Assembly: GCF_002335805.1 (NCBI RefSeq)
Contig: NZ_NISU01000003.1
Span: 94,984 to 158,983, forward strand
From: Bacillus sp. FJAT-45350
GTDB lineage: Bacteria > Bacillota > Bacilli > Bacillales > NISU01
Length of the DNA stretch: 64,000 nt
Direction of reading: 5' to 3'
In this document: positions 6,746 to 15,483 of the stretch, one piece after another
How the letters are laid out: each line of letters starts with the position of its first letter
How positions within the stretch are numbered: position 1 is the stretch's first letter
Notes under the pieces: model-generated
What the model saw: only the letters and a program-made list of their open reading frames with translations
Databases searched by the model: none
Told to the model about the DNA's origin: nothing
Translations under genes and position numbers: made by a program

Positions 6746-7891
6746 TTGAAAAATAAATCTGTATTTGATAGTTTGAAAAAACAACAACTTTTAAGGGAAA
6801 AGATAATTACCCCACCGATGGTCGAGCAAATTAAGCAACAAAATATATTGACAAATAATGTAGAGAACTTCGTAATGGGGAGTAGCTTCCTAAATGTAGA
6901 TACTTTTTCATCCGCTGTATCTGTTGCTATGAAAGCAGATATATCCCAAAATATCACTGGAATGATGGGGCATTTTAGCAATATTGGTAATTTAATTGAG
7001 AACACTTATAATTCTATACCGAATTTTGATACTTTAACAAATAATTATCTTGGAGTTATGGGGATTGAAGATAATTGGGCTAATGTTGTAGAAATGTCAA
7101 ATAGCATTCAAAACTTAGTGAATAATACTAATTACTCGTCATACATTGGAGCAAGTGCAGTACTGGGGCAAAACATTTCCACGGATATGCACCAAGATTT
7201 ACTCTCTACTCTAAATAGCTTTACTCAATCCGACAGGTTTTCATCTTTGTTTAAACAAATTGACTGGGGAAGCCTAGATGAAATAGATTTTGATAGAATT
7301 GATGAAGAAACAGAAGAAAGCGATGAAACAAAAGTAAGGTTACAAGGCTCTTCTGAATTATCAGCCACTGTGACGGTAACATCGAAGAAAAAGCTTAGTG
7401 ATTTAACAGTTGATGAATTTGAAGATATGATAAGAAGGGCAGTAAAGAAAACAAAAACCCTATCATTAGGAGCGTTTTTTGGGATTGTATTTAACGATTA
7501 TATTAAAGATGCAGCTTTGGTAATCACAGAAGTCTTTGTAGCACTAATGATTAGTATTTCTGTAGGTTCTTATAATGCTGAGGTAAAAGAAAAAGTACAG
7601 GAAACAATAGTTGAGTCCAAAACAGTTAGAGATGTTAAGAAGGTTTTTATAAAGTATACTGACATTCCACCAGTAATAGGTGAGCAAATTGCTTTTTTAA
7701 GAACAAATGCAGTTTTACGTGAAGGGCGTTCAAATACTGCTCCTGGTATTGAGAAGGTGAGTGAAAAAACAGTACTTTATATCATTGGTAGAAAAGGTAA
7801 TTGGTTGCAGGTACAGATCGAAACGGAAACAGAATGTTATATAGGTTGGGTTGAGGAGTCGAAAGTAGTCAAATTTAAAAAAGTTGAATAA
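6746..7891 (+). CDS. Hypothetical protein: coiled N-terminus, one membrane segment, C-terminal SH3 domain
   Basis: A 381-residue protein of unknown family. The TTG start at 6746 follows GGGGCGTGG; no ATG occurs for 24 codons. Residues 1-180 are Asn/Ser-rich and helical, 185-200 are strongly acidic (DEIDFDRIDEETEESDE), and 214-240 resemble a helical linker. About 246-270 is one membrane segment (ALVITEVFVALMISISVGSY). Residues about 315-381 form a bacterial SH3 domain (LRTNAVLREGRSNTAPGIEK, GNWLQVQIE, IGWVEESKV). This layout suggests a membrane-tethered binding protein. It opens the accessory island that ends with the serine recombinase. Function unknown. Confidence 0.7.
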   Translation: MKNKSVFDSLKKQQLLREKIITPPMVEQIKQQNILTNNVENFVMGSSFLNVDTFSSAVSVAMKADISQNITGMMGHFSNIGNLIENTYNSIPNFDTLTNNYLGVMGIEDNWANVVEMSNSIQNLVNNTNYSSYIGASAVLGQNISTDMHQDLLSTLNSFTQSDRFSSLFKQIDWGSLDEIDFDRIDEETEESDETKVRLQGSSELSATVTVTSKKKLSDLTVDEFEDMIRRAVKKTKTLSLGAFFGIVFNDYIKDAALVITEVFVALMISISVGSYNAEVKEKVQETIVESKTVRDVKKVFIKYTDIPPVIGEQIAFLRTNAVLREGRSNTAPGIEKVSEKTVLYIIGRKGNWLQVQIETETECYIGWVEESKVVKFKKVE

Positions 7892-8294
7892 CAATTATAA
7901 AATATAATATAAATGGAACTAATTAATGTTCCTTATTGAGCTTTACTTTTATAAAAGGGCATGAAGATTTAGCTTAATTATAAGGAGTTTTATACAATTT
8001 CCTCCTTTATTGGGTGAATATTCTATATTTTCTATTTCTCTCCATATTAAAATAGCAACCGAGCATCCATATTTATTAAACAATGAACCTTGATCGATTT
8101 AGACAGGGTTCTTTTTCTTTTTTTTTTGTTATGAAATGCTTCAGCAATTTTCGGTTATTTCCTAGAGTAGTTTCAAGAGATGCATGTATAAATTGTGTCA
8201 TAAAGGTAATAGTTTATTTTCTATCATAAGCATTAGATAGAAAAAAGGAAAATATATGGTTATTGTCGAATTTTAACATAAAAGAAGGTCTTGG
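7892..8294. other. Intergenic stretch duplicated at 243-550
   Basis: A small hairpin (GGAAC/GTTCC at about 7916-7937) may end the previous gene. Another (GAACC / GGTTC followed by TTTTTCTTTTTTTTT, about 8084-8130) looks like a terminator. From 8090 the sequence is the intact partner of the decayed copy at 243-550, including the upstream region of the next gene. Confidence 0.5.
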
Positions 8295-8327
8295 ATGTCA
8301 AATATTTTATTCTTAGAAAATATATAA
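8295..8327 (+). other. Possible 10-codon leader peptide coupled to the next gene
   Basis: AAGAAGGT lies 6 bases before an ATG at 8295 that encodes MSNILFLENI and stops at TAA 8325-8327. The stop overlaps the ATG of the downstream gene (TAATG). This would allow translational coupling. It may also simply be chance. Confidence 0.35.
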
Positions 8328-8908
8328 TGATTGGAAGTGGATCAATGCACTTAGATCTAATGAAATTATTTGATGGTTACGTCAGAAACTATCACACGCT
8401 AAATTTAACTATCTATCACGGTAAGCACTCTTTCACTATGACGGAGATAGAGTACTTTTCAAGGTTAGGTTCCATGTTAGGTTATTATCCTTTCACTGAG
8501 GATACATGTGACGGAACATGTAGACCGATGGATTTGTCATGGTGGGGTAATTTTGACGGAGAATATTGGTATGACCTGATTTTGCATATGGAACGGGAGA
8601 ATCTCTTCAAGAAAGACGTTGAAACCTTAGATAAACTTTTTTGTGATCGTGAATACATACCGAAAAATGTCATAGGCATTTTAAATGTTCGAAATAAGGA
8701 AAGAATTGATGAACTGGTTAAATCCGCTCAATCAACATGTAAGATCGATAACGCTCTTCTCATATTCAAAACATACTCAACAACTAAGGTCCAACCGTAT
8801 TTCGATGAAGTTCACGCATACTTGCTTAATCATTCAAAGGTTCCAGAGATGAAGATGGCTACCGTATCAGAAATCCACGGTACGTTGTATATGCACTTTG
8901 ATAATTGA
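8327..8908 (+). CDS. Hypothetical protein, 193 aa (intact member of a duplicated pair)
   Basis: Not recognised. The start at 8327 overlaps the stop of a possible leader peptide; an alternative start is ATG 8345 behind GGAAGTGG. The soluble, acidic protein has aromatic-rich motifs in its first half (YVRNYHTLN; FSRLGSMLGYYPF; DLSWWGNFDGEYWYDLILHME). Its second half is mixed alpha/beta (KNVIGILNVRNKERIDELV; CKIDNALLIFKTYS). A decayed copy of its promoter and first ~25 codons lies at 243-550, so the gene was once duplicated or moved. No signal peptide. It belongs to the island bounded by the serine recombinase. Confidence 0.65.
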   Translation: MIGSGSMHLDLMKLFDGYVRNYHTLNLTIYHGKHSFTMTEIEYFSRLGSMLGYYPFTEDTCDGTCRPMDLSWWGNFDGEYWYDLILHMERENLFKKDVETLDKLFCDREYIPKNVIGILNVRNKERIDELVKSAQSTCKIDNALLIFKTYSTTKVQPYFDEVHAYLLNHSKVPEMKMATVSEIHGTLYMHFDN

Positions 8909-9177
8909 GGCTAATAGGTTTCGTATTTGAGAGATTTTTAATAAATTATTGAGCTTTTGTTATTGTTAGCTACTATTTTATTGGTAAAGTAATGTAAACC
9001 CGAATAAAAAGTCTATTTCTCTACCTTTGCTGATCTTGGGGGCGACATTTAACTTAGGGTTTAAAACAACAATCTTCCTTTAAAGAATATGCCAGTCCAA
9101 TCACCTCCATTTACTGTACTTAACATTTTTTAAGCAGTTAATGCAATTGTGATAGGAGTAGTGGTATGTAAGCGGAA
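8909..9177. other. Intergenic stretch
   Basis: No gene or terminator is clear. Near its right end TAGGAGT precedes an ATG at 9166 that is followed at once by TAA, in frame with the next gene (see findings). Confidence 0.4.
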
Positions 9178-10800
9178 TTGACAATTGAGGAAGGAATTGA
9201 TACGACTATTATCGAAATTTTTGAGATAGAATTTATGGCAAAGGTGTGTGTAATATCAATGGACAATAACCCAAATAATAAAAGATATCCACAGAAGAAG
9301 GGAAAAGTTAATTCTGAAAATGGTATAAATGAAAAGAAAGATGATACAAATTACTACAAGATTACAAAGACAAATAAGGCATTAAAAATGACCGGTAAGA
9401 ACATCATTGATTCCATGAGTGAGATGGATTATAAGCATCTTGGAAGTAAATCAGGAACATTACACTTCATAGATTTGCTTGGTTTAGGTTCAAAAAAAAC
9501 CACACGTACGGTAAAAGAGAACGGAAAGCGTGTGTATAACAGTGGTCAATATGGTAGTTCAAAGCCAATAGGTGTTACTCTAGTTTCTGATGAAGATATC
9601 ATCGTTCCAGAGATTGATATGAAAACGGTGAAGGAACTAATGAGAGTAAAGAAGCCTGATGAGCCAGAGATTTTATTCGATATTAATAGCGACATCAAAT
9701 ACAATTCTGTAAAAGCTGGAGAAGAATTTCACCTTTCACTCTACGAGTTCATGTTTTTAGTGCTTAGACCAGAATATGCAGGTCTTTTTGAGGCGAACGG
9801 AGATCCACTGGGAGCTGAATTACGAGCGAAATCTACTAATGCTGTAATCATAAAGGAGGATGGAATCGCAGATTTGATATCTGAAGTGGATGAAGGCGGA
9901 AATAAGAAGTTTAAACTTCCTACTCCCACAATACAATTCTATAAAGGTTCTCCTAAATCTACAATGATTGACATTGATGAAAAGGGTCCAGATGGTTGGG
10001 TTGTCAAACAAGAGTACGAGAGGTTCGCAGATTTAGTTAGTAAGACGGGAACTGTTAAGGGGGATAAAAAAGAAAGCAACAGAGCTAGAAAAGCAGCTAA
10101 AAATGAAAAGGCTAAGAAGGCCGTCCTTAGCAACAAGGAAATCGAAAGTAAAAGTCCTGGGGTACTCTATCCTGAACCATTACTGGTAGCACTTGCACTT
10201 CAAGAAGCTTTAGTTTCTAATCAGCCATCATCAGCAAAAAGTGAGTCGGAGTTATTAATCAAAGGTCAAAATATCATTGGTTCGATGGATGAAAAACATC
10301 GATCATTATTAGGAAGTAAATCTGGAGGCGTACATTGTGTTAATGAGCTAAGATATAAAGTTCATAGTGATTTTGAGTCACTGATTCCAAAGAGAGGTCG
10401 TCTTGTAGGCTTGACACTAGTTTCAGATGAAGAAATTCAAGTACCCAGAATTCCTGTTACCATAGATTACTTTGACAAAGAATACGAGAATAGTTTTGCT
10501 CCTACAAATATTGATAACCGTATAGTGAAAGCAGGTGAGCAGTTCGATGTTACTTTGTATGAGTTCATGTTTTTGATTATTCGGGACGAATATGTAGGCT
10601 ATTGTGAATCATCAGGAGATCCAAAAGGTGTTTACTTTTCACCTAAATTAAAGCACTACTTAGAGGGAAAAAGTAAATTCCCAACTCCTAACGTAAAAAG
10701 TGAGCAACCTCTTAATCAAGTAGAAATCTCAGAAAAAAAAGATGGAGTTGTAGCAATAAAACCTGAGTATTTAGCAAAGTTTGGGGAGTTGTTAATATAG
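9178..10800 (+). CDS. Hypothetical protein with two homologous halves, 540 aa
   Basis: A large unrecognised protein with an internal duplication. Unit 1 (about residues 75-285) and unit 2 (about 355-540) share, in order, G.NII.SM, LGSKSG..H, GVTLVSDE.I.VP.I, V.KAGE.F...LYEFMFL..R.EY.G..E..GDP.G and a C-terminal 'PTP' block. The linker is Lys/Ala-rich (KESNRARKAAKNEKAKKA). There is no signal peptide or membrane segment. The TTG at 9178 is the first usable start after ATG-TAA at 9166-9171. An ATG at 9259 behind AAAGGTGTG is a possible later start. It may be a multivalent binding or structural protein, but nothing identifies a function. Confidence 0.7.
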   Translation: MTIEEGIDTTIIEIFEIEFMAKVCVISMDNNPNNKRYPQKKGKVNSENGINEKKDDTNYYKITKTNKALKMTGKNIIDSMSEMDYKHLGSKSGTLHFIDLLGLGSKKTTRTVKENGKRVYNSGQYGSSKPIGVTLVSDEDIIVPEIDMKTVKELMRVKKPDEPEILFDINSDIKYNSVKAGEEFHLSLYEFMFLVLRPEYAGLFEANGDPLGAELRAKSTNAVIIKEDGIADLISEVDEGGNKKFKLPTPTIQFYKGSPKSTMIDIDEKGPDGWVVKQEYERFADLVSKTGTVKGDKKESNRARKAAKNEKAKKAVLSNKEIESKSPGVLYPEPLLVALALQEALVSNQPSSAKSESELLIKGQNIIGSMDEKHRSLLGSKSGGVHCVNELRYKVHSDFESLIPKRGRLVGLTLVSDEEIQVPRIPVTIDYFDKEYENSFAPTNIDNRIVKAGEQFDVTLYEFMFLIIRDEYVGYCESSGDPKGVYFSPKLKHYLEGKSKFPTPNVKSEQPLNQVEISEKKDGVVAIKPEYLAKFGELLI

Positions 10801-11169
10801 GGTTGTTCAAGAACATCAGGTGTTCTTTTATTGTATAGGTTTTATCAAATAATCATCTGGTTACTTTAAGTGACCAAATTAAAATGGTCACTTTATTCTT
10901 GGTATACAAACATTATTACTCCTAACAGAGCCTAAATTAAATAAATTTACAATGAACCGATGACTTTTAAAGTCTACGGTTTTTTTGTGTGTTTTAATTG
11001 GCTGTATGCCTCAATTCTCCACTGCTGTATGTGCCTTTAAAAAGTACTTTCCATTTTCCCTTATTTAAGTTAAGATAATTAACAATTTTTAGTTTATTTG
11101 GCTTTTCGGGGTATACTGCTTTCAAATTTCTATTTTATGAAAATATTCATTAAAGGAGATGAATAAGTA
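10801..11169 (+). terminator. Intergenic stretch with two terminators
   Basis: AAGAACA/TGTTCTT (about 10808-10827) lies right after the previous gene. AACCGATGACT/AGTCTACGGTTTTTTT (about 10953-10985) is a second, stronger terminator. The rest is AT-rich with no gene. TAAAGGAGATG before 11170 is the next ribosome site. Confidence 0.65.
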
Positions 11170-11748
11170 ATGACAATTCAAGTAAAGGACACAAGGTTAT
11201 GGGACAAAGGGAATAAAGCAATCCCCTTTACAACAAGAGATCAGAAGTTAGCATCGGATTTAATGAGGACATTAGGTATGAAAAAAGCCATCATCAAAAG
11301 TTTTAATGAAGGCAAGATTTTAAAGACGAATTGCATTAATCCATTGTCAATTTATCAGCAAGATGCATCCAAGCAAGATAAGCAAATTATTTCAGATTTA
11401 GCTCACAATGGTCTTCTTGTCTATCATATTTTATATTCATATAAAATGATAGATAAAGTGAACGATATACAAAGTGAGTTTGAAGTATCAATGTTTGAAA
11501 ATGTTGCTCTTATAACTAGTTATCTCTGTGCTCCAAAGGATATTTTTGGAGAAGCTAATTTATTAGATGAAGATGTAGTAAAAGAAAGTAATCGAAAGTC
11601 CGTCATTAATAATTTTGTAGAAGATGCAATTTTAAGAGCTAATCAGGGATTTCTTTTTGCTTATGTTGTAAATGAGGAGCACGGTATCTCTGACTTTAAT
11701 GACATTGAGGTAAGTGTTATGGATGGAAATATAGTGAAGGTTGATTAA
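11170..11748 (+). CDS. Hypothetical soluble protein, 192 aa
   Basis: Not recognised. AAAGGAGATGAATAAGTA precedes the ATG at good spacing. The protein is mostly helical in its first half (TTRDQKLASDLMRTLGMKKA; ISDLAHNGLLVYHILYSYKM) and ends with a short beta-rich part (DIEVSVMDGNIVKVD). No signal peptide, membrane segment or catalytic motif is visible. It lies in the island with the serine recombinase, has terminators on both sides and is probably transcribed alone. Confidence 0.65.
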   Translation: MTIQVKDTRLWDKGNKAIPFTTRDQKLASDLMRTLGMKKAIIKSFNEGKILKTNCINPLSIYQQDASKQDKQIISDLAHNGLLVYHILYSYKMIDKVNDIQSEFEVSMFENVALITSYLCAPKDIFGEANLLDEDVVKESNRKSVINNFVEDAILRANQGFLFAYVVNEEHGISDFNDIEVSVMDGNIVKVD

Positions 11749-11784
11749 GTAAGTTTACCAATAACGTAAGTAACATTAAAAATT

Positions 11785-11848
11785 TGCACTTATTCTTTTA
11801 GTTATGACTATTTGTAGGTCGACTGAAAAGGATAAGTGTATTTTTTTA
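11785..11848 (+). terminator. Intrinsic terminator
   Basis: CACTTATTCTTTT pairs with AAAAGGATAAGTG (one G-U pair), followed by TATTTTTTTA. Confidence 0.75.
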
Positions 11849-11968
11849 TGCTTTTTTTACAGTTGAGTATTGAATGGGGTAAAAAATTCATCATCATGAC
11901 ATTGTTCAAGAGATTTTTTAAAGAGACATGGAGTTGAACTCCAAATACTTTTTACGGAGTGAAAATAC

Positions 11969-12124
11969 ATGTCTACTCAATTCAAAAGCTTATTTAAAAC
12001 GGATGAAGAAATCAAAAAAGATATAATTAGTGATTTTGCTAACGATCTTTTATTTGAAGCTAAAAAACTAGCTGATAAGCACGGAAAAAAAGAGTTCTTA
12101 AAGATGATAAAGTCCAAAGGTTAG
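11969..12124 (+). CDS. Small helical hypothetical protein, 51 aa
   Basis: A short gene with CGGAGTG seven bases before the ATG. The product begins MSTQFKSLFKTDEEIKKDI and ends KKEFLKMIKSKG. It is highly charged, all helical and without a membrane segment. Size and composition would suit a small regulator or an antitoxin-like or phage-type accessory protein, but there is no recognisable motif. It is followed by its own terminator and then by the recombinase. Confidence 0.55.
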   Translation: MSTQFKSLFKTDEEIKKDIISDFANDLLFEAKKLADKHGKKEFLKMIKSKG

Positions 12125-12163
12125 ATAAAATGCTGTTAATGGAAATTAATGGTTAATAAACAG

Positions 12164-12201
12164 AGCACTTAATCGGTAAAGGTATAAGTGTTTTTTTTGT
12201 A
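12164..12201 (+). terminator. Intrinsic terminator
   Basis: GCACTTA pairs with TAAGTG(T), followed by TTTTTTTT. Confidence 0.7.
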
Positions 12202-12285
12202 TATTTCATTTAGCTTATTAAAATTACAACGTACTACCATCTCCTGTCTACTTACATGGTATATTTAAGGTGCGAGGTGATGATT

Positions 12286-13845
12286 TTGGGTGAAAGAAAA
12301 ACTGCTGTTGGCTATATTCGTGTATCGACAGGCGTTCAAGCGAGAGACGGTTTTAGTTTAGATAATCAGGTAGAAGAAATTAGAAATAAATGTAAAAAGG
12401 AAGAATGGGAACTACTAGGGGTTTTTGACGATAAGGGTAAATCGGGAGCTTTATTGAATGAAAGACCAGGCTTACTTGAAATGATGAAATTTATTAAAGA
12501 GAATAATGTAAATTACCTTATCATCTATAAATTTAGTAGGTTAAGTAGAAACATAGAGAATTTATTTCTTATTACAAAACAGTTAGAAGATACGTCAACT
12601 CACCTTGTTTCGACTTCAGATAATATTAATACTGAAGGACCATTGGGGAAGGCTTTTATGGTATTAACAGGCCTTTTCGCAGAGATGGAACGAGATAATA
12701 TTATTGAGCAAGTAAAAGGTGGGATGTCTCAGAAAGCAAGGGAAGGTGAGTGGAACGGTGGAACAGCACCTCTAGGTTACGACTTAGTTGATAAGAAGTT
12801 GATAATAAATGGAGAGGAATCTAAGACAGTTAAATTTATATATACTGAATATTTAAAGGGGAAAGGTTATAAGACAATAGCAGCACAATTAAACGATGAC
12901 GGTATCAAAACTAAGATAGGTGGAACTTTCAGTGGTAATAGTGTAAAGGACATTTTAAGAAATCCAACTTTTTGTGGGAAAATTCGTTGGGGACATCGCA
13001 AAGATTGGGGTAAAAGATATTCTGATGGTAAGAGGAAGAGAGTCTACAATGAAGAACCTATAATTGTTGAAGGGAAGCATGATCCAATTATTGATGAAGC
13101 AACTTTCTCTAAAGTTCAGGAGTTAATCGATAATAACCCACGTCATCATATGAAAAGGTTTAATGGAAACCACTTACTTAGTGGATTACTTAAGTGTCCT
13201 GATTGTGGTAATGGTATGTCAATTCAACCTGTTAAAAATGGGAAGAGAACGTATGAATATTACACATGCAATCAATATATGAATCATAAGACTTGTAAGC
13301 CTAATACTATAAACAAAGCTAAAATTGAACCTGAATTTTTAGATATTCTTGAGAAGAAAGTTAATGAACCTGATTTTCAGAAAAGTATTTTAGCATCCCT
13401 AAACAGTTCTAACGAACAAGTAAAAGAATTTGAAAAAGTTATTAAGAGTAAAGATAGGGAAATTAAAGAATCTGAACAAAAATTAGAGGATATTATAGAT
13501 GAACTACTTGAGGAAAGTAGTGAAAGAGTAAAAGAAGCTCTTAGAAAAAGAATGGATAAGCTTTCTTTGAGAATTGAAGAACTTCAAACTGATATATCAA
13601 AGAAGAAAGCTAGTATTAAAAATCTTGAAAGTCAAAACTTGAATCAGGATGAAATTGTCGAGGTCTTTAAGTCTGTTGGTAAAGCAATTAAATTGATAGA
13701 GGATAAAGAAAAACAACAATCCTTAGTTAGAATGCTTGTTGCCGAGATACAGGTTGAGAACAAGCATATAAAAGAGGTTCATTTCCGTTTTTCAAAAAAG
13801 TTTAGGATAGGGGGTGGTAAGGAGAACCGTACCATAAGTAAATGA
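12286..13845 (+). CDS. Large serine recombinase (site-specific integrase)
   Basis: It encodes 519 residues from the TTG at 12286, which lies 6 bases after GAGGTG; an ATG at 12280 abuts the ribosome site. The resolvase catalytic domain has the nucleophile in GYIRVST, plus IYKFSRLSRN and the GLFAEMERD..I..R-type region (about 1-145). A recombinase domain follows (APLGYDL.. to RNPTFCGKIRWG). Then comes a zinc-ribbon CPDCG...CNQYMNHKTC (about 300-340) and a long coiled coil (about 375-475). These enzymes integrate and excise phages and genomic islands using attP/attB. It lies at the right edge of the 6.5-13.9 kb island and is the likely mobiliser. att sites were not identified. Confidence 0.92.
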   Translation: MGERKTAVGYIRVSTGVQARDGFSLDNQVEEIRNKCKKEEWELLGVFDDKGKSGALLNERPGLLEMMKFIKENNVNYLIIYKFSRLSRNIENLFLITKQLEDTSTHLVSTSDNINTEGPLGKAFMVLTGLFAEMERDNIIEQVKGGMSQKAREGEWNGGTAPLGYDLVDKKLIINGEESKTVKFIYTEYLKGKGYKTIAAQLNDDGIKTKIGGTFSGNSVKDILRNPTFCGKIRWGHRKDWGKRYSDGKRKRVYNEEPIIVEGKHDPIIDEATFSKVQELIDNNPRHHMKRFNGNHLLSGLLKCPDCGNGMSIQPVKNGKRTYEYYTCNQYMNHKTCKPNTINKAKIEPEFLDILEKKVNEPDFQKSILASLNSSNEQVKEFEKVIKSKDREIKESEQKLEDIIDELLEESSERVKEALRKRMDKLSLRIEELQTDISKKKASIKNLESQNLNQDEIVEVFKSVGKAIKLIEDKEKQQSLVRMLVAEIQVENKHIKEVHFRFSKKFRIGGGKENRTISK

Positions 13846-13857
13846 GGTTTAAAAATA

Positions 13858-13900
13858 GAACCACCTAAAACATTGATATACAACATTTTGGGTGGTTTCC
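13858..13900. terminator. Intrinsic terminator after the recombinase
   Basis: AACCACCTAAAA (13859-13870) pairs with TTTTGGGTGGTT (13886-13897). It can serve the convergent gene as well. Confidence 0.8.
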
Positions 13901-13910
13901 AATTTAATTA

Positions 13911-14300
13911 TTAATAAAAATTTTCCTCGATAACTAAAAATTTATTTTCTACGACTTTATAATCACCATATTGTCTTGAAAGGTAAATCATTTTTTTCGG
14001 TTTTTCCCCTTTTGCAAATACTAATAAGAATTGAGTTTCCATGACATCAATTCCACCAAATAGAAATTTAATCCCAGTGGAGTCTTCAATCATTTGCCCC
14101 GTTGTATAAGGTCCAAATACATGGACGTTATCCCATTCAAAAACAGCTAGTGTTGTTAAATCAATTTGTATTTCCTCTGCTTCAATAAGAGCGTATATAT
14201 CGCCAGATGAAATGGAATGTTGATTACCTAGAATCTCAAAAAAAATAGCAATAAAAATTGTGATAGTAAGAATGAGTAAGAAAACACTACTTTTACGTAT
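13911..14300 (-). CDS. Membrane-anchored hypothetical protein with an ATA start (or start-codon mutant)
   Basis: On the minus strand the frame runs open from near 14330 to 13911. AAAAAGGAGCT lies 9 bases before an ATA at 14300, which is followed by RKSSVFLLILTITIFIAIFF, a good N-terminal membrane anchor. The next canonical start is ATG at 14093, which would remove the anchor and half the protein. The gene thus seems either to start at ATA or to have lost an ATG by one base change. The ~105-residue extracellular part contains VFEWDNVHVFGPYTTGQMIE and KPKKMIYLSRQYGDYKVV. Family not recognised. Confidence 0.5.
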   Translation of the reverse strand: MRKSSVFLLILTITIFIAIFFEILGNQHSISSGDIYALIEAEEIQIDLTTLAVFEWDNVHVFGPYTTGQMIEDSTGIKFLFGGIDVMETQFLLVFAKGEKPKKMIYLSRQYGDYKVVENKFLVIEENFY

Positions 14301-14340
14301 AAAAGCCAGCTCCTTTTTAATAGCTAGGATGAAAGCTGCT

Positions 14341-14440
14341 TCTCACTGAAATAGAAGGATTGATTGGGCAGTCTTACTTTTCAGTGAGAGGAGAGAGTGA
14401 AGGGCATGCTTATTTAGGAATGCATAGCCCTCCTATCTGC
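14341..14440. other. Two tandem hairpins between genes
   Basis: TCTCACTGAAA / TTTCAGTGAGA (about 14341-14392) and GGGCATGC / GCATAGCCC (about 14403-14434). They lie between two minus-strand genes and probably terminate or process transcripts. Confidence 0.5.
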
Positions 14441-14479
14441 AAATCAATTTAAAACTCTATACAAGTTCACAGCCCACCC

Positions 14480-15187
14480 TTACCATTCCTTTGGTTCATA
14501 GTCTAGTTCTGTAAATAATTGTGTGCGCTCTTTTTTTGATAAATCTCTCCATTGTCCAGGAGGAAGATTCCCTAAATGGATATTCATAATCCGAATTCTT
14601 TGTAGTCTGTAGACTTCGTAGCCTAACTCTTCGCACATGCGACGAATTTGGCGATTTAACCCTTGTGTTAAAGTAATTTGAAAATCAAATTTTGATAACG
14701 GTCTTACGTCACAAGGAAGTGTTTTTGTTCCTAATATCTTTACCCCTTCAGACATGTTCTTTACAAATTCAGGAGTGAGCGGCTTGTTTACTGAAACGAT
14801 ATATTCTTTTTCATGTTTATTTTCGGCACGTAAAATTTCATTGACGATATCACCATCGTTTGTTAGGAGTATTAAGCCCTCTGAATCTTTATCTAGTCGC
14901 CCAATATTAAAAATTCTTAACGGATGATTCACTAAATCAATAATATTTCCTTTTACTTTCTTTTCTGTTGTACTTGTAATACCTACAGGTTTATTTAAGG
15001 CAATATAGACATTATTTCTAGCGACTCGAACTGGTGCTCCATTTACTATGACATCATCCCCAGGCTCGACTTGATCGCCTATTTGTGCACGTTTTCCATT
15101 GATTGTGACTCTGCCTTCTTTAATTAACTTGTCCGCACCTCGCCTAGATGCTTTTCCAGCTTCACTAACATATTTATTAATTCGCAT
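14480..15187 (-). CDS. rluF: 23S rRNA pseudouridine synthase, RluF-like
   Basis: It isomerises a uridine of 23S rRNA, by analogy U2604. The N-terminal S4 RNA-binding domain is [20 protein letters not shown] (residues 1-60). The catalytic motif is [18 protein letters not shown] (about 96-113) with the active Asp, followed by HEKEYIV. The C-terminal [17 protein letters not shown] is typical of the RsuA/RluB/E/F family. The [11 protein letters not shown] form and the length of 235 residues favour RluF. ATG 15187 is taken as the start, although a GTG three codons upstream is possible. It appears to be a single-gene transcript. Confidence 0.88.
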   Translation of the reverse strand: MRINKYVSEAGKASRRGADKLIKEGRVTINGKRAQIGDQVEPGDDVIVNGAPVRVARNNVYIALNKPVGITSTTEKKVKGNIIDLVNHPLRIFNIGRLDKDSEGLILLTNDGDIVNEILRAENKHEKEYIVSVNKPLTPEFVKNMSEGVKILGTKTLPCDVRPLSKFDFQITLTQGLNRQIRRMCEELGYEVYRLQRIRIMNIHLGNLPPGQWRDLSKKERTQLFTELDYEPKEW

Positions 15188-15483
15188 GTTAATCACGACC
15201 TTAAGTTTGATAATTGTTTATCCGCGTATCAAATATACCTTATTTTGAAGAGCGAATCAAAAACCTCATTTAAATAAATCACGGAGAATCGTATCATAAG
15301 TGACCGAAGATTATCTATAATAAATAAGATAGATTTTTTTATAGTAGTACCATGTGTGAAAGATGACTCAATTGGTCACCTGTTTGTTGTTTTTTTAGTA
15401 AGAAGACTTGGATAAACAGTGTTTAATAAAGCAAGCTTTGAATTGCTGTTAATTAGGGTGTGGCTGCTACTAATGCAACTTAA
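15188..15483. other. Intergenic stretch
   Basis: AT-rich, no gene seen. It holds the promoter side of the rluF-like gene. On the plus strand, decayed coding sequence related to 15484-15645 may begin here but is broken by several stops. Confidence 0.4.

Noticed and set aside
6746-7891. Phage lysis or tail protein because of the SH3 domain
   Set aside because: No hydrolase domain, holin or structural gene is nearby, and the SH3 domain alone is not diagnostic.
13821-15301. Near-direct repeat GGAGAACCGTACCATAAGT (13821) and GGAGAATCGTATCATAAGT (15283) as att sites of the serine recombinase
   Set aside because: 17 of 19 matches can arise by chance in 64 kb. The recombinase lies outside the interval, which does not fit an integrated element.
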